A stretch of 35,542 bases of DNA from Gluconacetobacter johannae (GTDB lineage: Bacteria > Pseudomonadota > Alphaproteobacteria > Acetobacterales > Acetobacteraceae). The notes beneath the pieces were generated by a model that saw only the letters and a list, made by a program, of their open reading frames with translations, ran no database searches and was not told where the DNA came from. Position 1 is the stretch's first letter. Each line of letters starts with the position of its first letter. Position numbers and translations under genes: made by a program. Of the stretch, positions 23,441 to 31,804 are shown one piece after another. Where the stretch lies: NCBI RefSeq assembly GCF_014174305.1, contig NZ_JABEQH010000029.1:1-35542 (forward strand). The letters run 5' to 3'.

Positions 23441-24180
23441 TCCCGTGCCCCGTTCAGGATTTCGGCGATATGGATGAAGCGCAGCGGGATGCCGGCGCGC
23501 TCGGCGCAGCCCTGCTGGTGCATGATGCATGACGAATCGGCCGACACGATATAGTCGGCCCCCGCATTGTGATGGTCGCGGACCTTGTCCAGCCCCATGC
23601 GGGCGGACACGGCTTCCTCGGCGACCGAGAAGGTGCCGCCGAAGCCGCAGCATTCGTCCGGCCGCGCCGGGGTGGCGAAGCGGATGCCCCGGACCCCGGA
23701 GAGCAGGTCCATCGGCTTGGAGAACGGGGGTTCGCCCAGTTCCGACATGCTGGCGGTCCGCAATGCGCGCAACGTGCCGCAACTGTTGTGCAGCCCGACC
23801 GTGTGCGGGAATTCGGCCCACGGAAATGCGCGGACCTGCAGCACGTCGTGCAGGAATTCCACCAGTTCGTAGGTATGGGCGCGCACGTGGCGCACGGCGT
23901 CGGTCTGCGGGATGGCGTCGAAATGGTCGCGCACGTGATGGGCGCAACTGCCCGAGGGCATGACGATGGCGTCGAACCGTTCGAAATTGCGTACGAACAG
24001 GGCCTCGGCCGCGGCGGCGTCGGAATTGCAGCCCGAATTGGCCATCGGTTGCCCGCAGCAGGTCTGTTCCAGCGGATAATCGACCTGCTGGCCCAGCCGT
24101 TCCAGCAATTCCAGGGTGGCGATGCCGACGCGGGGATAGAATGCGTCGATGTAGCAGGGGACGAACAAGCCGACCTTCAT
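23437..24180 (-). CDS. lutA: LutA, CCG-domain subunit of lactate oxidation
   Basis: First gene of lutABC, 247 residues. It has two CCG (cysteine-rich) domains: EQTCCGQPMANSGCNS with MPSGSCAHHVRDHF in the first, and NSCGTLRALR with RPDECCGFGGTFSV in the second. Each binds an iron-sulfur or zinc-type cluster in relatives such as GlcF and heterodisulfide reductase. The start MKVGLFVPCYIDAFYP is family-typical. The ribosome site before it is weak. The gene is divergent from glcD across 209 bp, so lactate and glycolate use may be controlled from one region. Confidence 0.92.
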   Translation of the reverse strand: MKVGLFVPCYIDAFYPRVGIATLELLERLGQQVDYPLEQTCCGQPMANSGCNSDAAAAEALFVRNFERFDAIVMPSGSCAHHVRDHFDAIPQTDAVRHVRAHTYELVEFLHDVLQVRAFPWAEFPHTVGLHNSCGTLRALRTASMSELGEPPFSKPMDLLSGVRGIRFATPARPDECCGFGGTFSVAEEAVSARMGLDKVRDHHNAGADYIVSADSSCIMHQQGCAERAGIPLRFIHIAEILNGARE

Positions 24181-24389
24181 CAGGTACCATCCGTTCGGGG
24201 CAGGGACGGGCCGGCGGGCGTGGCCCGATGCGCCGCGTCGGTGGACGCTGTGGGGGAAACGTCGCGACCCGCCCGCGCGGAGCTTTTCGGCTTCTGTTTC
24301 CGTTGGCGGGACGTTATTACACAACGCCGCGCGGACTCAAGGTGGCGGCGCGCAGAGGCGCCATTCGGCGACGCGGGAGGGGATGAACC
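24181..24389. promoter_or_regulatory. Divergent lutABC/glcDEF promoter region
   Basis: This 209-bp gap separates the two substrate-oxidation operons. ATGGTACCTG, read toward lutA, holds the 6-bp palindrome GGTACC at 24183-24188. A locally A+T-rich patch (about 24310-24325, TTATTACACAACG) may hold the glcD promoter. No regulator gene lies next to it, and no clear GntR-type (LldR/GlcC) operator was found. Confidence 0.35.
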
Positions 24390-25883
24390 ATGCGTATGCC
24401 CGATCCGGATCAGGGGATCATCGCGCGGCGCGGCGAACTGGCCGCGCGGCTGCGCGCGATCGTCGGCGCGCAATGGGTCCTGGATGACGAGGCCGAGCGC
24501 CGCCCTTATCGCTGCGACGGCATCACCGCCTACCAGGCGACGCCGCTGCTGGTGGTCCTGCCCGCCAGCACCGCGGAAATCCAGGCCGTGCTGGCCGTGT
24601 GCCGCGAGCAGGGGGTGAAAATCGTGCCGCGCGGTTCGGGCACGTCGCTGTCGGGGGGCGCCCTGCCGCTGGAGGACGGGGTGCTGCTGGTCACGTCGCG
24701 GCTGTGCGCGATCGTGGCGATGGACGTGGAAAACCGCGTGGCGCGCGTGCAGTGCGGGGTGCCGAATATCCGGATTTCCGAAGCCGCGCGCCCGCTGGGC
24801 CTGTGCTACATGCCCGACCCGTCCAGCCAGATGATCTCGACCATCGGCGGCAATGTCGCCGAGAATTCGGGGGGCGTGCATTGCCTGAAATACGGCATGA
24901 CGTCCAACCACGTCGTGGGGCTGGAAGCCGTGCTGATGTCGGGCGAGGTCATACGCCTGGGCGGCGGCTTCCAGGGCGCCGCGGATGGCGAGCTGGACCT
25001 GATCGGCCTGCTGACCGGCTCCGAGGGCCTGCTGGCCGTCGTGACCGAGATCACCGTCCGCCTGGTGCCGCTGCCCGAGGCGGCGCGCGTCATGTCGATG
25101 GGCTTCGCCAGTGTCGAGGATGCCTGCCGCTGCGTCGGCGCCATAATCGGCGCGGGCATCATCCCGGCGGGCCTGGAATTCATGGACCGCAAGGTGCTGA
25201 ACGCGGTGGCGTCCCTGCTGCGCGAGGAGCACGACCCGCGCACGGCGGCGCTTCTGCTGTGCGAACTGGACGGCACGGCGGCGGAAATCGACGCGCTGAT
25301 CGAGCGGGTGAGGGGCCTGGCGGAACAGGCCGGCGCCATCGACATCCGCGCCAGCCGCACGGAAGAAGAACGCGAGCGGATCTGGCGCAGCCGCAAGCTG
25401 GCTTTTTCCGCCATCGGCAAGATGTGCAAGGATTATTACTGCACCGACGGCACCATCCCCCGCAACCGCCTGCCCGACATCCTGGACCGGATGGCGGAGT
25501 TGTCGCGGACCTACGGGCTGGATTACGCGAACTGCTTCCATGCCGGGGACGGCAACCTGCACCCCATCATCATGTACGACGCCGCCCGCCCCGGCGACCT
25601 GGACAAGGCCGAGGCCTTCGGGGCCGATGTGCTGCGCGCCTGCGTCGACATGGGCGGGGTGTTGAGCGGCGAGCACGGGGTGGGGGTGGAAAAGCGGGAC
25701 CTGATGACCCATCAGTTCGCGCCGGCCGACCTGCGGCAGCAGCAGGTGCTGAAATGCGCGTTCGACCCCGAGGAACTGCTCAACCCCGGAAAGGTCTTTC
25801 CCTCGCCCTGCCGCTGCGCCGAATTCGGCCGCATGCATGTGCGGGGCGGCGAGATGCGCTTTCCCGACATTCCGCGTTTCTGA
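24390..25883 (+). CDS. glcD: Glycolate oxidase subunit GlcD (FAD)
   Basis: GlcD is the flavin subunit that oxidises glycolate to glyoxylate (and often D-lactate). The 497-residue protein has an FAD_binding_4 domain with VPRGSGTSLSGGALPLEDGV near residue 78 and SSQMISTIGGNVAENSGG near 145. A C-terminal FAD-oxidase domain carries CFHAGDGNLHPIIMYD and GGVLSGEHGVGVEKRDLM, the usual His-containing active-site elements. The ATG is preceded by GGGAGGGG. It starts the glcDEF operon. Three copies of a GATTGGC motif fall at its stop and the gap to glcE. Confidence 0.93.
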   Translation: MRMPDPDQGIIARRGELAARLRAIVGAQWVLDDEAERRPYRCDGITAYQATPLLVVLPASTAEIQAVLAVCREQGVKIVPRGSGTSLSGGALPLEDGVLLVTSRLCAIVAMDVENRVARVQCGVPNIRISEAARPLGLCYMPDPSSQMISTIGGNVAENSGGVHCLKYGMTSNHVVGLEAVLMSGEVIRLGGGFQGAADGELDLIGLLTGSEGLLAVVTEITVRLVPLPEAARVMSMGFASVEDACRCVGAIIGAGIIPAGLEFMDRKVLNAVASLLREEHDPRTAALLLCELDGTAAEIDALIERVRGLAEQAGAIDIRASRTEEERERIWRSRKLAFSAIGKMCKDYYCTDGTIPRNRLPDILDRMAELSRTYGLDYANCFHAGDGNLHPIIMYDAARPGDLDKAEAFGADVLRACVDMGGVLSGEHGVGVEKRDLMTHQFAPADLRQQQVLKCAFDPEELLNPGKVFPSPCRCAEFGRMHVRGGEMRFPDIPRF

Positions 25884-25919
25884 TTGGCCCGTTTCCGATT
25901 GGCTCCGTCTCTGATTGGC
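25877..25919 (+). repeat. Three short direct repeats between glcD and glcE
   Basis: TTTCTGATTGGC (25877-25888), TTTCCGATTGGC (25892-25903) and TCTCTGATTGGC (25908-25919) lie at 15-16 bp spacing and fill the gap between the glcD stop and the glcE start. The first copy contains the glcD stop codon. They may be a replication-slippage product or a protein-binding array. Confidence 0.6.
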
Positions 25920-25927
25920 AGGAATTG

Positions 25928-27148
25928 ATGACCGCCCACTCTCCCGACCCGATCGTCTGCCGCCCCGCCTGCGCGGACGATGTGGCCGATGTCGTCCGTG
26001 CCGCGCGCTCCAAGGGCCAGGCGCTGGAGGTGGCGGGCAACGGCACCCGGCGGGGCCTGGGCAACCCGGTGGCCGCCGCCGTGCGGCTGGAACTGGGCGG
26101 GTTGGGCCATGTGCATTTCTACGAACCCGACGATCTGGTGATCCGCGTCGATGCCGGCGTGCCGCTGGCGGAGGTCGAGCGGATGCTGGCCGGGCGGGGC
26201 CAGTACCTGCCGTTCGAGCCGCCCTGCCACGCGGCGCTGTATGGCGGCGCGCCTGCGCGGGCGACCATCGGCGGGGCCATCGCCACCGGCCTGTCGGGGC
26301 CACGCCGTTTCCAGGTCGGCGCCGCGCGCGATTTCGTCCTGGGGGTGGACGGCGTGAACGGGCAGGGCGAAGCCTTTTCCGCCGGCGGCCGGACGATGAA
26401 GAACGTGACCGGATACGATCTGTCGAAGCTGCTGTGCGGTTCGTTCGGGACGATGGCGGTGCTGACCAGCCTGACCCTGAAGGTGCTGCCCGCGCCGGAG
26501 ACGGAGCGGACGATGCTGTTTCCCTCGGCAGGGCTGGCGCAGGACATCGCGGCGCTGGCGGCCATCCTGTCCCGCCCGCTGGCGGTGACCGGGGCGGCCG
26601 TCGTGCCCGAGGGAGAGGGCATGACGATGGCGGTGCGCCTGGAAGGCAGCGCGCCCGGGGTGGCCGAGCATGCCGGGCGGCTGGACGGGGCCGGCCTGCC
26701 GGCCGGGCGGGTGCTGGCGGCGGCGGAAAGCCGCGCCTTCTGGTCCCGCGTTCGCGAACTGGACGTGCTGGGGGCCGGGACGGACGACCTCCTGTGGCGT
26801 ATCCATGTGCCGGCGACGGGCGCGGCGGGCCTGGCCGCCGCCTTGCGGCGGGTGGGTCTGGTGTCGTCGCTGATGCTGGACTGGGGGGGCGCGCTGATGT
26901 TCTGCGCCATGCCCGCCGCCGTTTCGGGCGGGCTGGACGGCGCGGTTCCCCACCTGCGCGCGCTGGCGGCGAATGCCGGCGGACGGGCGATCCTGCTGCG
27001 CGCGCCCGACCCCATCCGCGCGGCCCACGGCGCCTTTCCCGCGCAGGCGCCGGGGGTGCGGGCGCTGGCGGCGCGCACGCGGCGCGTCTTCGACCCTGCC
27101 GGAATCCTCAATCCCGGCCGGACGGATTTTCTGGAGGCGGCATGCTGA
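25928..27148 (+). CDS. glcE: Glycolate oxidase subunit GlcE (FAD-binding)
   Basis: The 406-residue GlcE is the second flavin-domain subunit of glycolate oxidase. It shows EVAGNGTRRGLGNPV (the short FAD loop), RATIGGAIATGLSGPRRFQ, a segment ending GGRTMKNVTGYDLSKLLCGS and a C-terminal FDPAGILNPGR, the usual end of this family. ATG 25928 has GGAATTG just before it, a weak ribosome site, so translation may depend on glcD. Its stop overlaps the glcF ATG by 7 bp (ATGCTGA). It is needed together with GlcD and GlcF for activity in E. coli. Confidence 0.92.
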   Translation: MTAHSPDPIVCRPACADDVADVVRAARSKGQALEVAGNGTRRGLGNPVAAAVRLELGGLGHVHFYEPDDLVIRVDAGVPLAEVERMLAGRGQYLPFEPPCHAALYGGAPARATIGGAIATGLSGPRRFQVGAARDFVLGVDGVNGQGEAFSAGGRTMKNVTGYDLSKLLCGSFGTMAVLTSLTLKVLPAPETERTMLFPSAGLAQDIAALAAILSRPLAVTGAAVVPEGEGMTMAVRLEGSAPGVAEHAGRLDGAGLPAGRVLAAAESRAFWSRVRELDVLGAGTDDLLWRIHVPATGAAGLAAALRRVGLVSSLMLDWGGALMFCAMPAAVSGGLDGAVPHLRALAANAGGRAILLRAPDPIRAAHGAFPAQAPGVRALAARTRRVFDPAGILNPGRTDFLEAAC

Positions 27149-28437
27149 ACACGATTTCACCGGCGGCGAAGGCCGATCCGAACGTCGCCCTGGCCGGCGA
27201 GATCATCGGCGCCTGTGTGCATTGCGGGATCTGCCTGTCGCATTGTCCGACCTATCAGGTCCGGCATGACGAAAACGACAGTCCGCGCGGGCGTATTTTC
27301 CTGATGAAGGAAATGTATGAACGGGGTGGATCGCCCGATGCCCGCACGGTGGCGCATCTCGACCGCTGCCTGACCTGTCTGGCGTGCGAGGCGATCTGCC
27401 CCTCGGGTGTCGAATATTCCAAGCTGATCGGCCATGGGCGGGAACATGTGGCCGCGCACTATCGCCGCCCGCCGGCCCAGGCGGCCCTGCGCCGGGTGCT
27501 GGCGATGCTGCTGTCCCGGCCCCGGCTGTTCCGGATGGGGCTGGCCGCCGGGCGCATCGGGCGGCCGTTCCGCGCGCTGCTGTCCGGCCCGCCGCGCGCC
27601 ATGCTGGACATGGTGCCCACGGCGCCCCTGCCTGCGCCAAGCCCGGTCGACCGGCCGCAGGTCTTTCCGGCGGAAGGGACGCGGCGGATGCGCGTGGCCC
27701 TGCTGACCGGCTGCGTGCAGACGGTGCTGGACACCGCGATCAACGAGGCGACGATCCGCCTGCTGCGCCGCCATGGGGTGGAAATCGTGGTGGCGGCGGG
27801 CGCGGGGTGCTGCGGCGCGCCGGCCGAACATCTGGGCGACAGCGCCCGGGCGCTGCCGCTGGTGAAGGCGAACATCGCGGCCTGGCTGCGCGAGGCCGAC
27901 GGCCCGCAGGGGCTGGACGCGGTGGTGGTCAATGCATCGGGCTGCGGCACGTCGGTGAAGGCGTACGGCCACGCCCTGCGCCTGGACCCCGCCTGGGCGG
28001 GGCGCGCGGCGCGGATTTCGGCCATGACGCTGGATATCAGCGAACTGATGGAGCGGATCGGCCTGCTGCCGCCGGTCGTTCCCACCGGACTGCGCGTCGC
28101 CTACCACGCCGCCTGCTCGATGCAGCACGGCCAGCGCATCACCCGCCAGCCCCGCGCCCTGCTGGCGGCGGCGGGGTTTACGGTGCTGGACATCCCCGAC
28201 GGCTATATGTGCTGCGGCTCGGCAGGGACCTACAATCTGCTGCAACCCGCCATCGCCGGCGAACTGAAGCGGCGCAAGGTCGCCGCCATCCGCACGGTCG
28301 GCGCGCAGGTGGCGGCCAGCGGCAATATCGGCTGCATGACGCAGCTTGCGGGCGAGGTCGGCATTCCCTTCGTGCATACCGTGCAGTTGCTGGACTGGGC
28401 GACCGGTGGGCCCCGTCCGGCCGGGCTGGAAGGCTGA
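27142..28437 (+). CDS. glcF: Glycolate oxidase iron-sulfur subunit GlcF
   Basis: The 431-residue GlcF carries electrons from the flavins. Two [4Fe-4S] ferredoxin motifs are near the N-terminus (ACVHCGICLSHCPTYQ and CLTCLACEAICPSGVEYS). Two CCG domains follow (GAGCCGAPAEHLGD with NASGCGTSVKAYGH, and YHAACSMQHGQ with YMCCGSAGTYNL). The final part is a stretch with GNIGCMTQLA. The ATG overlaps the glcE end, so the three genes form one translationally coupled operon. It converges on the MFS gene with 11 bp between the stops. Confidence 0.93.
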   Translation: MLNTISPAAKADPNVALAGEIIGACVHCGICLSHCPTYQVRHDENDSPRGRIFLMKEMYERGGSPDARTVAHLDRCLTCLACEAICPSGVEYSKLIGHGREHVAAHYRRPPAQAALRRVLAMLLSRPRLFRMGLAAGRIGRPFRALLSGPPRAMLDMVPTAPLPAPSPVDRPQVFPAEGTRRMRVALLTGCVQTVLDTAINEATIRLLRRHGVEIVVAAGAGCCGAPAEHLGDSARALPLVKANIAAWLREADGPQGLDAVVVNASGCGTSVKAYGHALRLDPAWAGRAARISAMTLDISELMERIGLLPPVVPTGLRVAYHAACSMQHGQRITRQPRALLAAAGFTVLDIPDGYMCCGSAGTYNLLQPAIAGELKRRKVAAIRTVGAQVAASGNIGCMTQLAGEVGIPFVHTVQLLDWATGGPRPAGLEG

Positions 28438-28448
28438 CCCTCAGGGTC

Positions 28449-29684
28449 TCAGGTGATCGGTTCCCGAACCTCCGGCACGCCGCTCCGCTTCAGGAGCACG
28501 ACGGCGACAAGATAGACCAGCAGGCCCGTTGCGGAGAGAATCGCGCCGCCCATGCCCAGCGCGCCGTAGCCGAATTGCCGGGCCAGGAGAACGCTGCCCA
28601 GAAAGGCGCCAAGGGCGTTTGCTATATTGAACGCCGAGTGGTTGAGCGACGCGGCAAGCGTCTGCGCGTCCCCCGCAAAATCCATCAGCCGTGTCTGCAG
28701 CGCCGGGCCGAGCGCATTCACGAAGGCCGGAACCAGAAAGACGTCGATCATCAGGCCGATGTCGTTGTGCAGCATGGCGGGGAAGGCCAGCATGGCGACG
28801 GCGCTGCCCGCCAGGGCCAGGAGTGCGGCGAGATCGAGGTTGCGGTCCACCAGCCACGCGCCGATATTCGTGCCGGCGAGCATCCCCGCCCCCCAGATGA
28901 CCATATGGAGCATGACCTCCCATTCCGGGACATGCGTGACATTCTGAAGGACGCTGGTGAGATAGGTATAGATTGCGAACATGCCGCCAAAGCCGATGGC
29001 GGCGGTCAGCAGCGTCAGCAGCACCTGCGTATTTCCAAGCGCCCGGACTTCCTTGAGCGGCGAGTTGGTGCGGTTGGGGCGATCGGCGGGAATATAGCGC
29101 CAGACGCCAAGAAAGGTGACGAAGCCGAAAGCGCCGATGATGAGATAGGCGACACGCCACCCCAGATGATCGGCCGCGAAGGTCGAGAACGGCGCGCCGA
29201 CAAGGGTGGAGATGGCAATGCCGGAAAGGACCCGCCCCACGGCCCAGCCGCGTCGCGCGCGTTCCACCATCGAGGCCGCGACCAGGGCCGAAATGCCGAA
29301 CAGGGCGCCATGTGGCAGGCCGGTGACGAAGCGTGCGACCTCGATCAGCCCGGCCGTGGGCATCGCGATGCTCAGGATGTTCCCGAAGCAGAACAGAAGA
29401 AGCAGGATGAGGAGGAGTTCGCGGCGCGACAGGCGCGCGCCCAGGATGGTGATGAGCGGCGCGCCCACCACGACCCCCAGCGCATAGGCCGTGATCGCAT
29501 AGCCCGCGTCGGCGGGCGGAAGATGCAGGGACGCCGCGAATTCGGGGAGCATGCCCATGATGGCGAACTCCCCTGTTCCGACAACGAACGTGCCGAAGGT
29601 GAGGGTGAGCAGGGCCGCCGTTTTCCCGTGCGGAGGCGCGACTGGCGCGACACTGGTTTCGGGCACCGTGGTTTCTATTGTCAT
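28449..29684 (-). CDS. MFS transporter, DHA1 efflux family (AraJ-like)
   Basis: The 411-residue permease has twelve predicted membrane segments. The first loop shows the DHA1 pattern FGTFVVGTGEFAIMGMLPEFA, with YAITAYALGVVVGAPLITIL and the RFVTGLPHGALFGISALVAA segment that follow in AraJ/PbuE-like exporters. The central hydrophilic loop is near residue 205. This group exports sugars, purine analogues or drugs. It is the last gene of an operon led by an IclR regulator and a GlcG-like gene, 22 bp after the latter, so it may export or import the ligand sensed by that regulator. Confidence 0.88.
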   Translation of the reverse strand: MTIETTVPETSVAPVAPPHGKTAALLTLTFGTFVVGTGEFAIMGMLPEFAASLHLPPADAGYAITAYALGVVVGAPLITILGARLSRRELLLILLLLFCFGNILSIAMPTAGLIEVARFVTGLPHGALFGISALVAASMVERARRGWAVGRVLSGIAISTLVGAPFSTFAADHLGWRVAYLIIGAFGFVTFLGVWRYIPADRPNRTNSPLKEVRALGNTQVLLTLLTAAIGFGGMFAIYTYLTSVLQNVTHVPEWEVMLHMVIWGAGMLAGTNIGAWLVDRNLDLAALLALAGSAVAMLAFPAMLHNDIGLMIDVFLVPAFVNALGPALQTRLMDFAGDAQTLAASLNHSAFNIANALGAFLGSVLLARQFGYGALGMGGAILSATGLLVYLVAVVLLKRSGVPEVREPIT

Positions 29685-29706
29685 GGGACGTCCGGCGGAA
29701 GGGGGG

Positions 29707-30105
29707 TCAGGCGGTCAGGGCGTGCGCGGCGGCTTGTGCGATGGCGATGTCGTCTTCCGTGCTGGCGCCGGACACGCCGATCGCACCAAGCAGGCTGCCA
29801 TCCTTCGCCTTCAGCGCGATGCCGCCGCCGAAGCTGGTCAGGCCGCCATTGGTGTTTTCCAGCGAATACGCGCCGCCGCCGGGGCAGGCAATCAGCGCGA
29901 AATCGGCGCTGTCCATCTGGAAGAGGGCTGCTGTCCGCGCTTTCTTGTTGCTGACGTCGATCGCGCCGAGGATGGTGCCTTCCATGCGGATGAAAGCCAT
30001 GGGCCAGGCCGCGGCATCCACGATGGAGACGCAGACGGCGACGCCCAGCCTTTCGGCCTCGGCGCGAGCGGCGGCAAGCATGGCGGTTGCGGAGGAGAGC
30101 AGCAT
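29707..30105 (-). CDS. GlcG/HbpS-like protein (DUF336)
   Basis: This 132-residue protein has the GlcG/HbpS fold pattern: a starting helix, VAVCVSIVDAAAWPMAFIRM, GAIDVSNKKARTAALFQMDS, and a C-terminal LLGAIGVSGASTEDDIAIAQ. Members include GlcG of the E. coli glycolate operon (role unclear) and HbpS, a haem-binding protein in Streptomyces. Several catabolic operons include a copy. The ATG has GAAGG 8 bp upstream. It lies between the iclR gene (89 bp) and the MFS gene (22 bp) on the same strand. Confidence 0.85.
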   Translation of the reverse strand: MLLSSATAMLAAARAEAERLGVAVCVSIVDAAAWPMAFIRMEGTILGAIDVSNKKARTAALFQMDSADFALIACPGGGAYSLENTNGGLTSFGGGIALKAKDGSLLGAIGVSGASTEDDIAIAQAAAHALTA

Positions 30106-30193
30106 ACGATTGACCTTCGTCGTTCACCGAAAAGCCGCACCCTATCTTCCGTGACGCGCGAGGGAATGCGCCAAACGGTGAAATCGGTATTTA

Positions 30194-30208
30194 TTCAACA
30201 CTGTTGAA
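30194..30208. promoter_or_regulatory. 15-bp palindrome at the end of iclR, candidate IclR operator
   Basis: TTCAACA-C-TGTTGAA is perfectly palindromic around one central base and overlaps the iclR stop codon. It lies 89 bp before the GlcG-like ATG. Members of the IclR family bind palindromes of this length. A local promoter for the next genes could be controlled from here. Confidence 0.5.
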
Positions 30209-30926
30209 CAGCGGCGCGCTCGATATGTTTCATCATCATCCAGCTCAGACGGATGAGCCGATGACGGGGAAGGTCGGCCGCCGGCCCGGTCAGGCTGATG
30301 CTGGCCCGTACTTCGCCGTTTTCCCGCCAGGGTATGGCCACGCAGTTCCAGCCTGGACGATAGGCTTCGATGTCGAGCGCATAGCCGTTGATCCGGACGT
30401 CCTCGATACGGGTCAGAATATCGTCGTCAAGCGCGTCGGCCCGCATGGCCAGCACACGTTTGCCAAGGCCGGGAACGAACGCGAGGAACACCAGCCCGAC
30501 GGCCGATCCCTCCAGTTTTTCACGGCGATGCAGGCATGAGGTGGGGGCGGCCCGGCCGCCGGCGTCCGCGATGTCGAGATAGGCGGCCTCGTCACCGCTG
30601 GGTACGGCCAGGAAGACGGTTGCGCCACTTTCCTGGGCGATGGCGTCCAACGCGGGGCGCATACGCCTGCGTAGCGCATTGTCATCCCCCGCGACGCGAG
30701 CGAGGTTCAGGATCCGGCCGCCAAGGTGATAGCGCACGTCCCCCTGGCGGCGTTGCACGTAGCCCAGATGGCCCAGCGTCTGAAGGATGTTGTGGGCCGT
30801 CGTTTTTTCAAGGCCGGAGAGGGTGGCGATCTGTTGCAGACGTGCGCTCCCGCCCTCCTGGGCAATGATCTCCAAAATCGCCGCGGAGCGTTCGATGGAC
30901 TGGATCAGCTTCGGCGCTTTTCCCAC
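30195..30926 (-). CDS. IclR-family transcriptional regulator
   Basis: The 243-residue protein has a winged helix-turn-helix at the N-terminus (SIERSAAILEIIAQEGGSAR, then LQQIATLSGLEKTTAHNIL). The IclR ligand-binding domain follows from about residue 80 (MRPALDAIAQESGATVFLAV, YALDIEAYRPGWNCVAIPWR). The start is GTG with AGGAGAA 8 bp upstream. It leads a run of three same-strand genes with the GlcG-like and MFS genes, which it probably controls. The ligand cannot be named, but a small organic acid or aromatic acid is usual for the family. Confidence 0.9.
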   Translation of the reverse strand: MGKAPKLIQSIERSAAILEIIAQEGGSARLQQIATLSGLEKTTAHNILQTLGHLGYVQRRQGDVRYHLGGRILNLARVAGDDNALRRRMRPALDAIAQESGATVFLAVPSGDEAAYLDIADAGGRAAPTSCLHRREKLEGSAVGLVFLAFVPGLGKRVLAMRADALDDDILTRIEDVRINGYALDIEAYRPGWNCVAIPWRENGEVRASISLTGPAADLPRHRLIRLSWMMMKHIERAAVQQC

Positions 30927-31044
30927 GTGGTCGTTCTCCTGCCACCGGGCCGGTTCTGTATCCCCCAGTATGATAAACAGGTTTTCAAAAGGCAGGCATT
31001 CGCCGGATGGCGGCGCGGGGGCCGCGCCGCCAGGGCCGTGCGGA

Positions 31045-31677
31045 TCAGTCGCTCGATTTCTCGGTGATCTGATAGGTCAGGACGACATGGTTGTCGTGGT
31101 TGGGCTGGGTCGGCACGACCTGGATCGCGACGCCGATGCTCTTTTTCTGGTACAGTGCCTGAACGGCCTTCTGGTCGGCCATGACCGCGGCCTCGTCCAC
31201 CGGCGAACCGGCGCGCAGCTTGGTCGCCGCCGTCAGGTCGGCGGCCGAGACCGCCTTGTTGCCCTGGAACACGATCTGGTCGACCACCAGCGCCGCCGCC
31301 GGGGCCGCGGCCTGCGGGGCCTGTTCCTCGATCACCCACTGGACCTGGACGACGTTGCCGGTGAATTTCAGCTTCTCGCCGAATTTCAGGCCGACATTCT
31401 TCTTCTGGTAGACCCCCATGACATCCTGGGCGCCGGCGTCGATCTGGTTGCGGGTAACGGTGTCGCCCTCGTGGAACGGCACGGCGGCCAGGATATCGGC
31501 AGTCGGGACCTGCTGGTTGCCGACAATCGACAGCGACTTCAGCTTCAGCGGCGTCGTGGGCGACGGCGGGGCGGCGGCGAACACCGCCGCCTGCGGAACG
31601 GCCAGGGCAGCGGCGCCGCCGGAGGCGATCACGACAGCCAGCGCGGCGCGGGCAAGAATATGACGGGTGGTGTGCAA
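31045..31677 (-). CDS. Exported protein with two POTRA-like repeats
   Basis: The 210-residue protein has a signal sequence (ARAALAVVIASGGAAALAV, cleavage near VFA-AAP). Two related units follow: LKSLSIVGNQQVPTADILAA with YQKKNVGLKFGEKLKFTG, and VDQIVFQGNKAVSAADLTAA with YQKKSIGVAIQVVPTQ. Each looks like the POTRA fold of BamA- and ShlB-type proteins (the I.GN..V....L pattern then YQKKG-like turn). No beta-barrel follows, as it ends soon after the second unit. I chose the TTG at 31677 because GGGGAG lies 8 bp upstream and it gives a proper signal peptide; no ATG in frame does so. Its role is unknown, perhaps in outer-membrane protein assembly or a periplasmic chaperone. Confidence 0.72.
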   Translation of the reverse strand: MHTTRHILARAALAVVIASGGAAALAVPQAAVFAAAPPSPTTPLKLKSLSIVGNQQVPTADILAAVPFHEGDTVTRNQIDAGAQDVMGVYQKKNVGLKFGEKLKFTGNVVQVQWVIEEQAPQAAAPAAALVVDQIVFQGNKAVSAADLTAATKLRAGSPVDEAAVMADQKAVQALYQKKSIGVAIQVVPTQPNHDNHVVLTYQITEKSSD

Positions 31678-31804
31678 AACGGAAAACTCCCCATGACAGC
31701 AGGCGCGGGCAGGTGCCTGGCGCACCCGCCGAATGCCCGGCCCCTCATGATGCACACCTGTTGACGGATGCCAATGTCGCACCCGGCCCGAACGCGCGGC
31801 TTGG

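Noticed and set aside
24180-26303. 707-codon minus-strand frame covering the lut/glc gap and glcD
   Set aside because: His/Arg/Gln-rich antisense translation of glcD with no recognisable domain.
27384-29954. 856-codon plus-strand frame across glcF and the MFS gene
   Set aside because: Runs out of frame through two conserved genes and has the charged, repetitive composition of a shadow frame.
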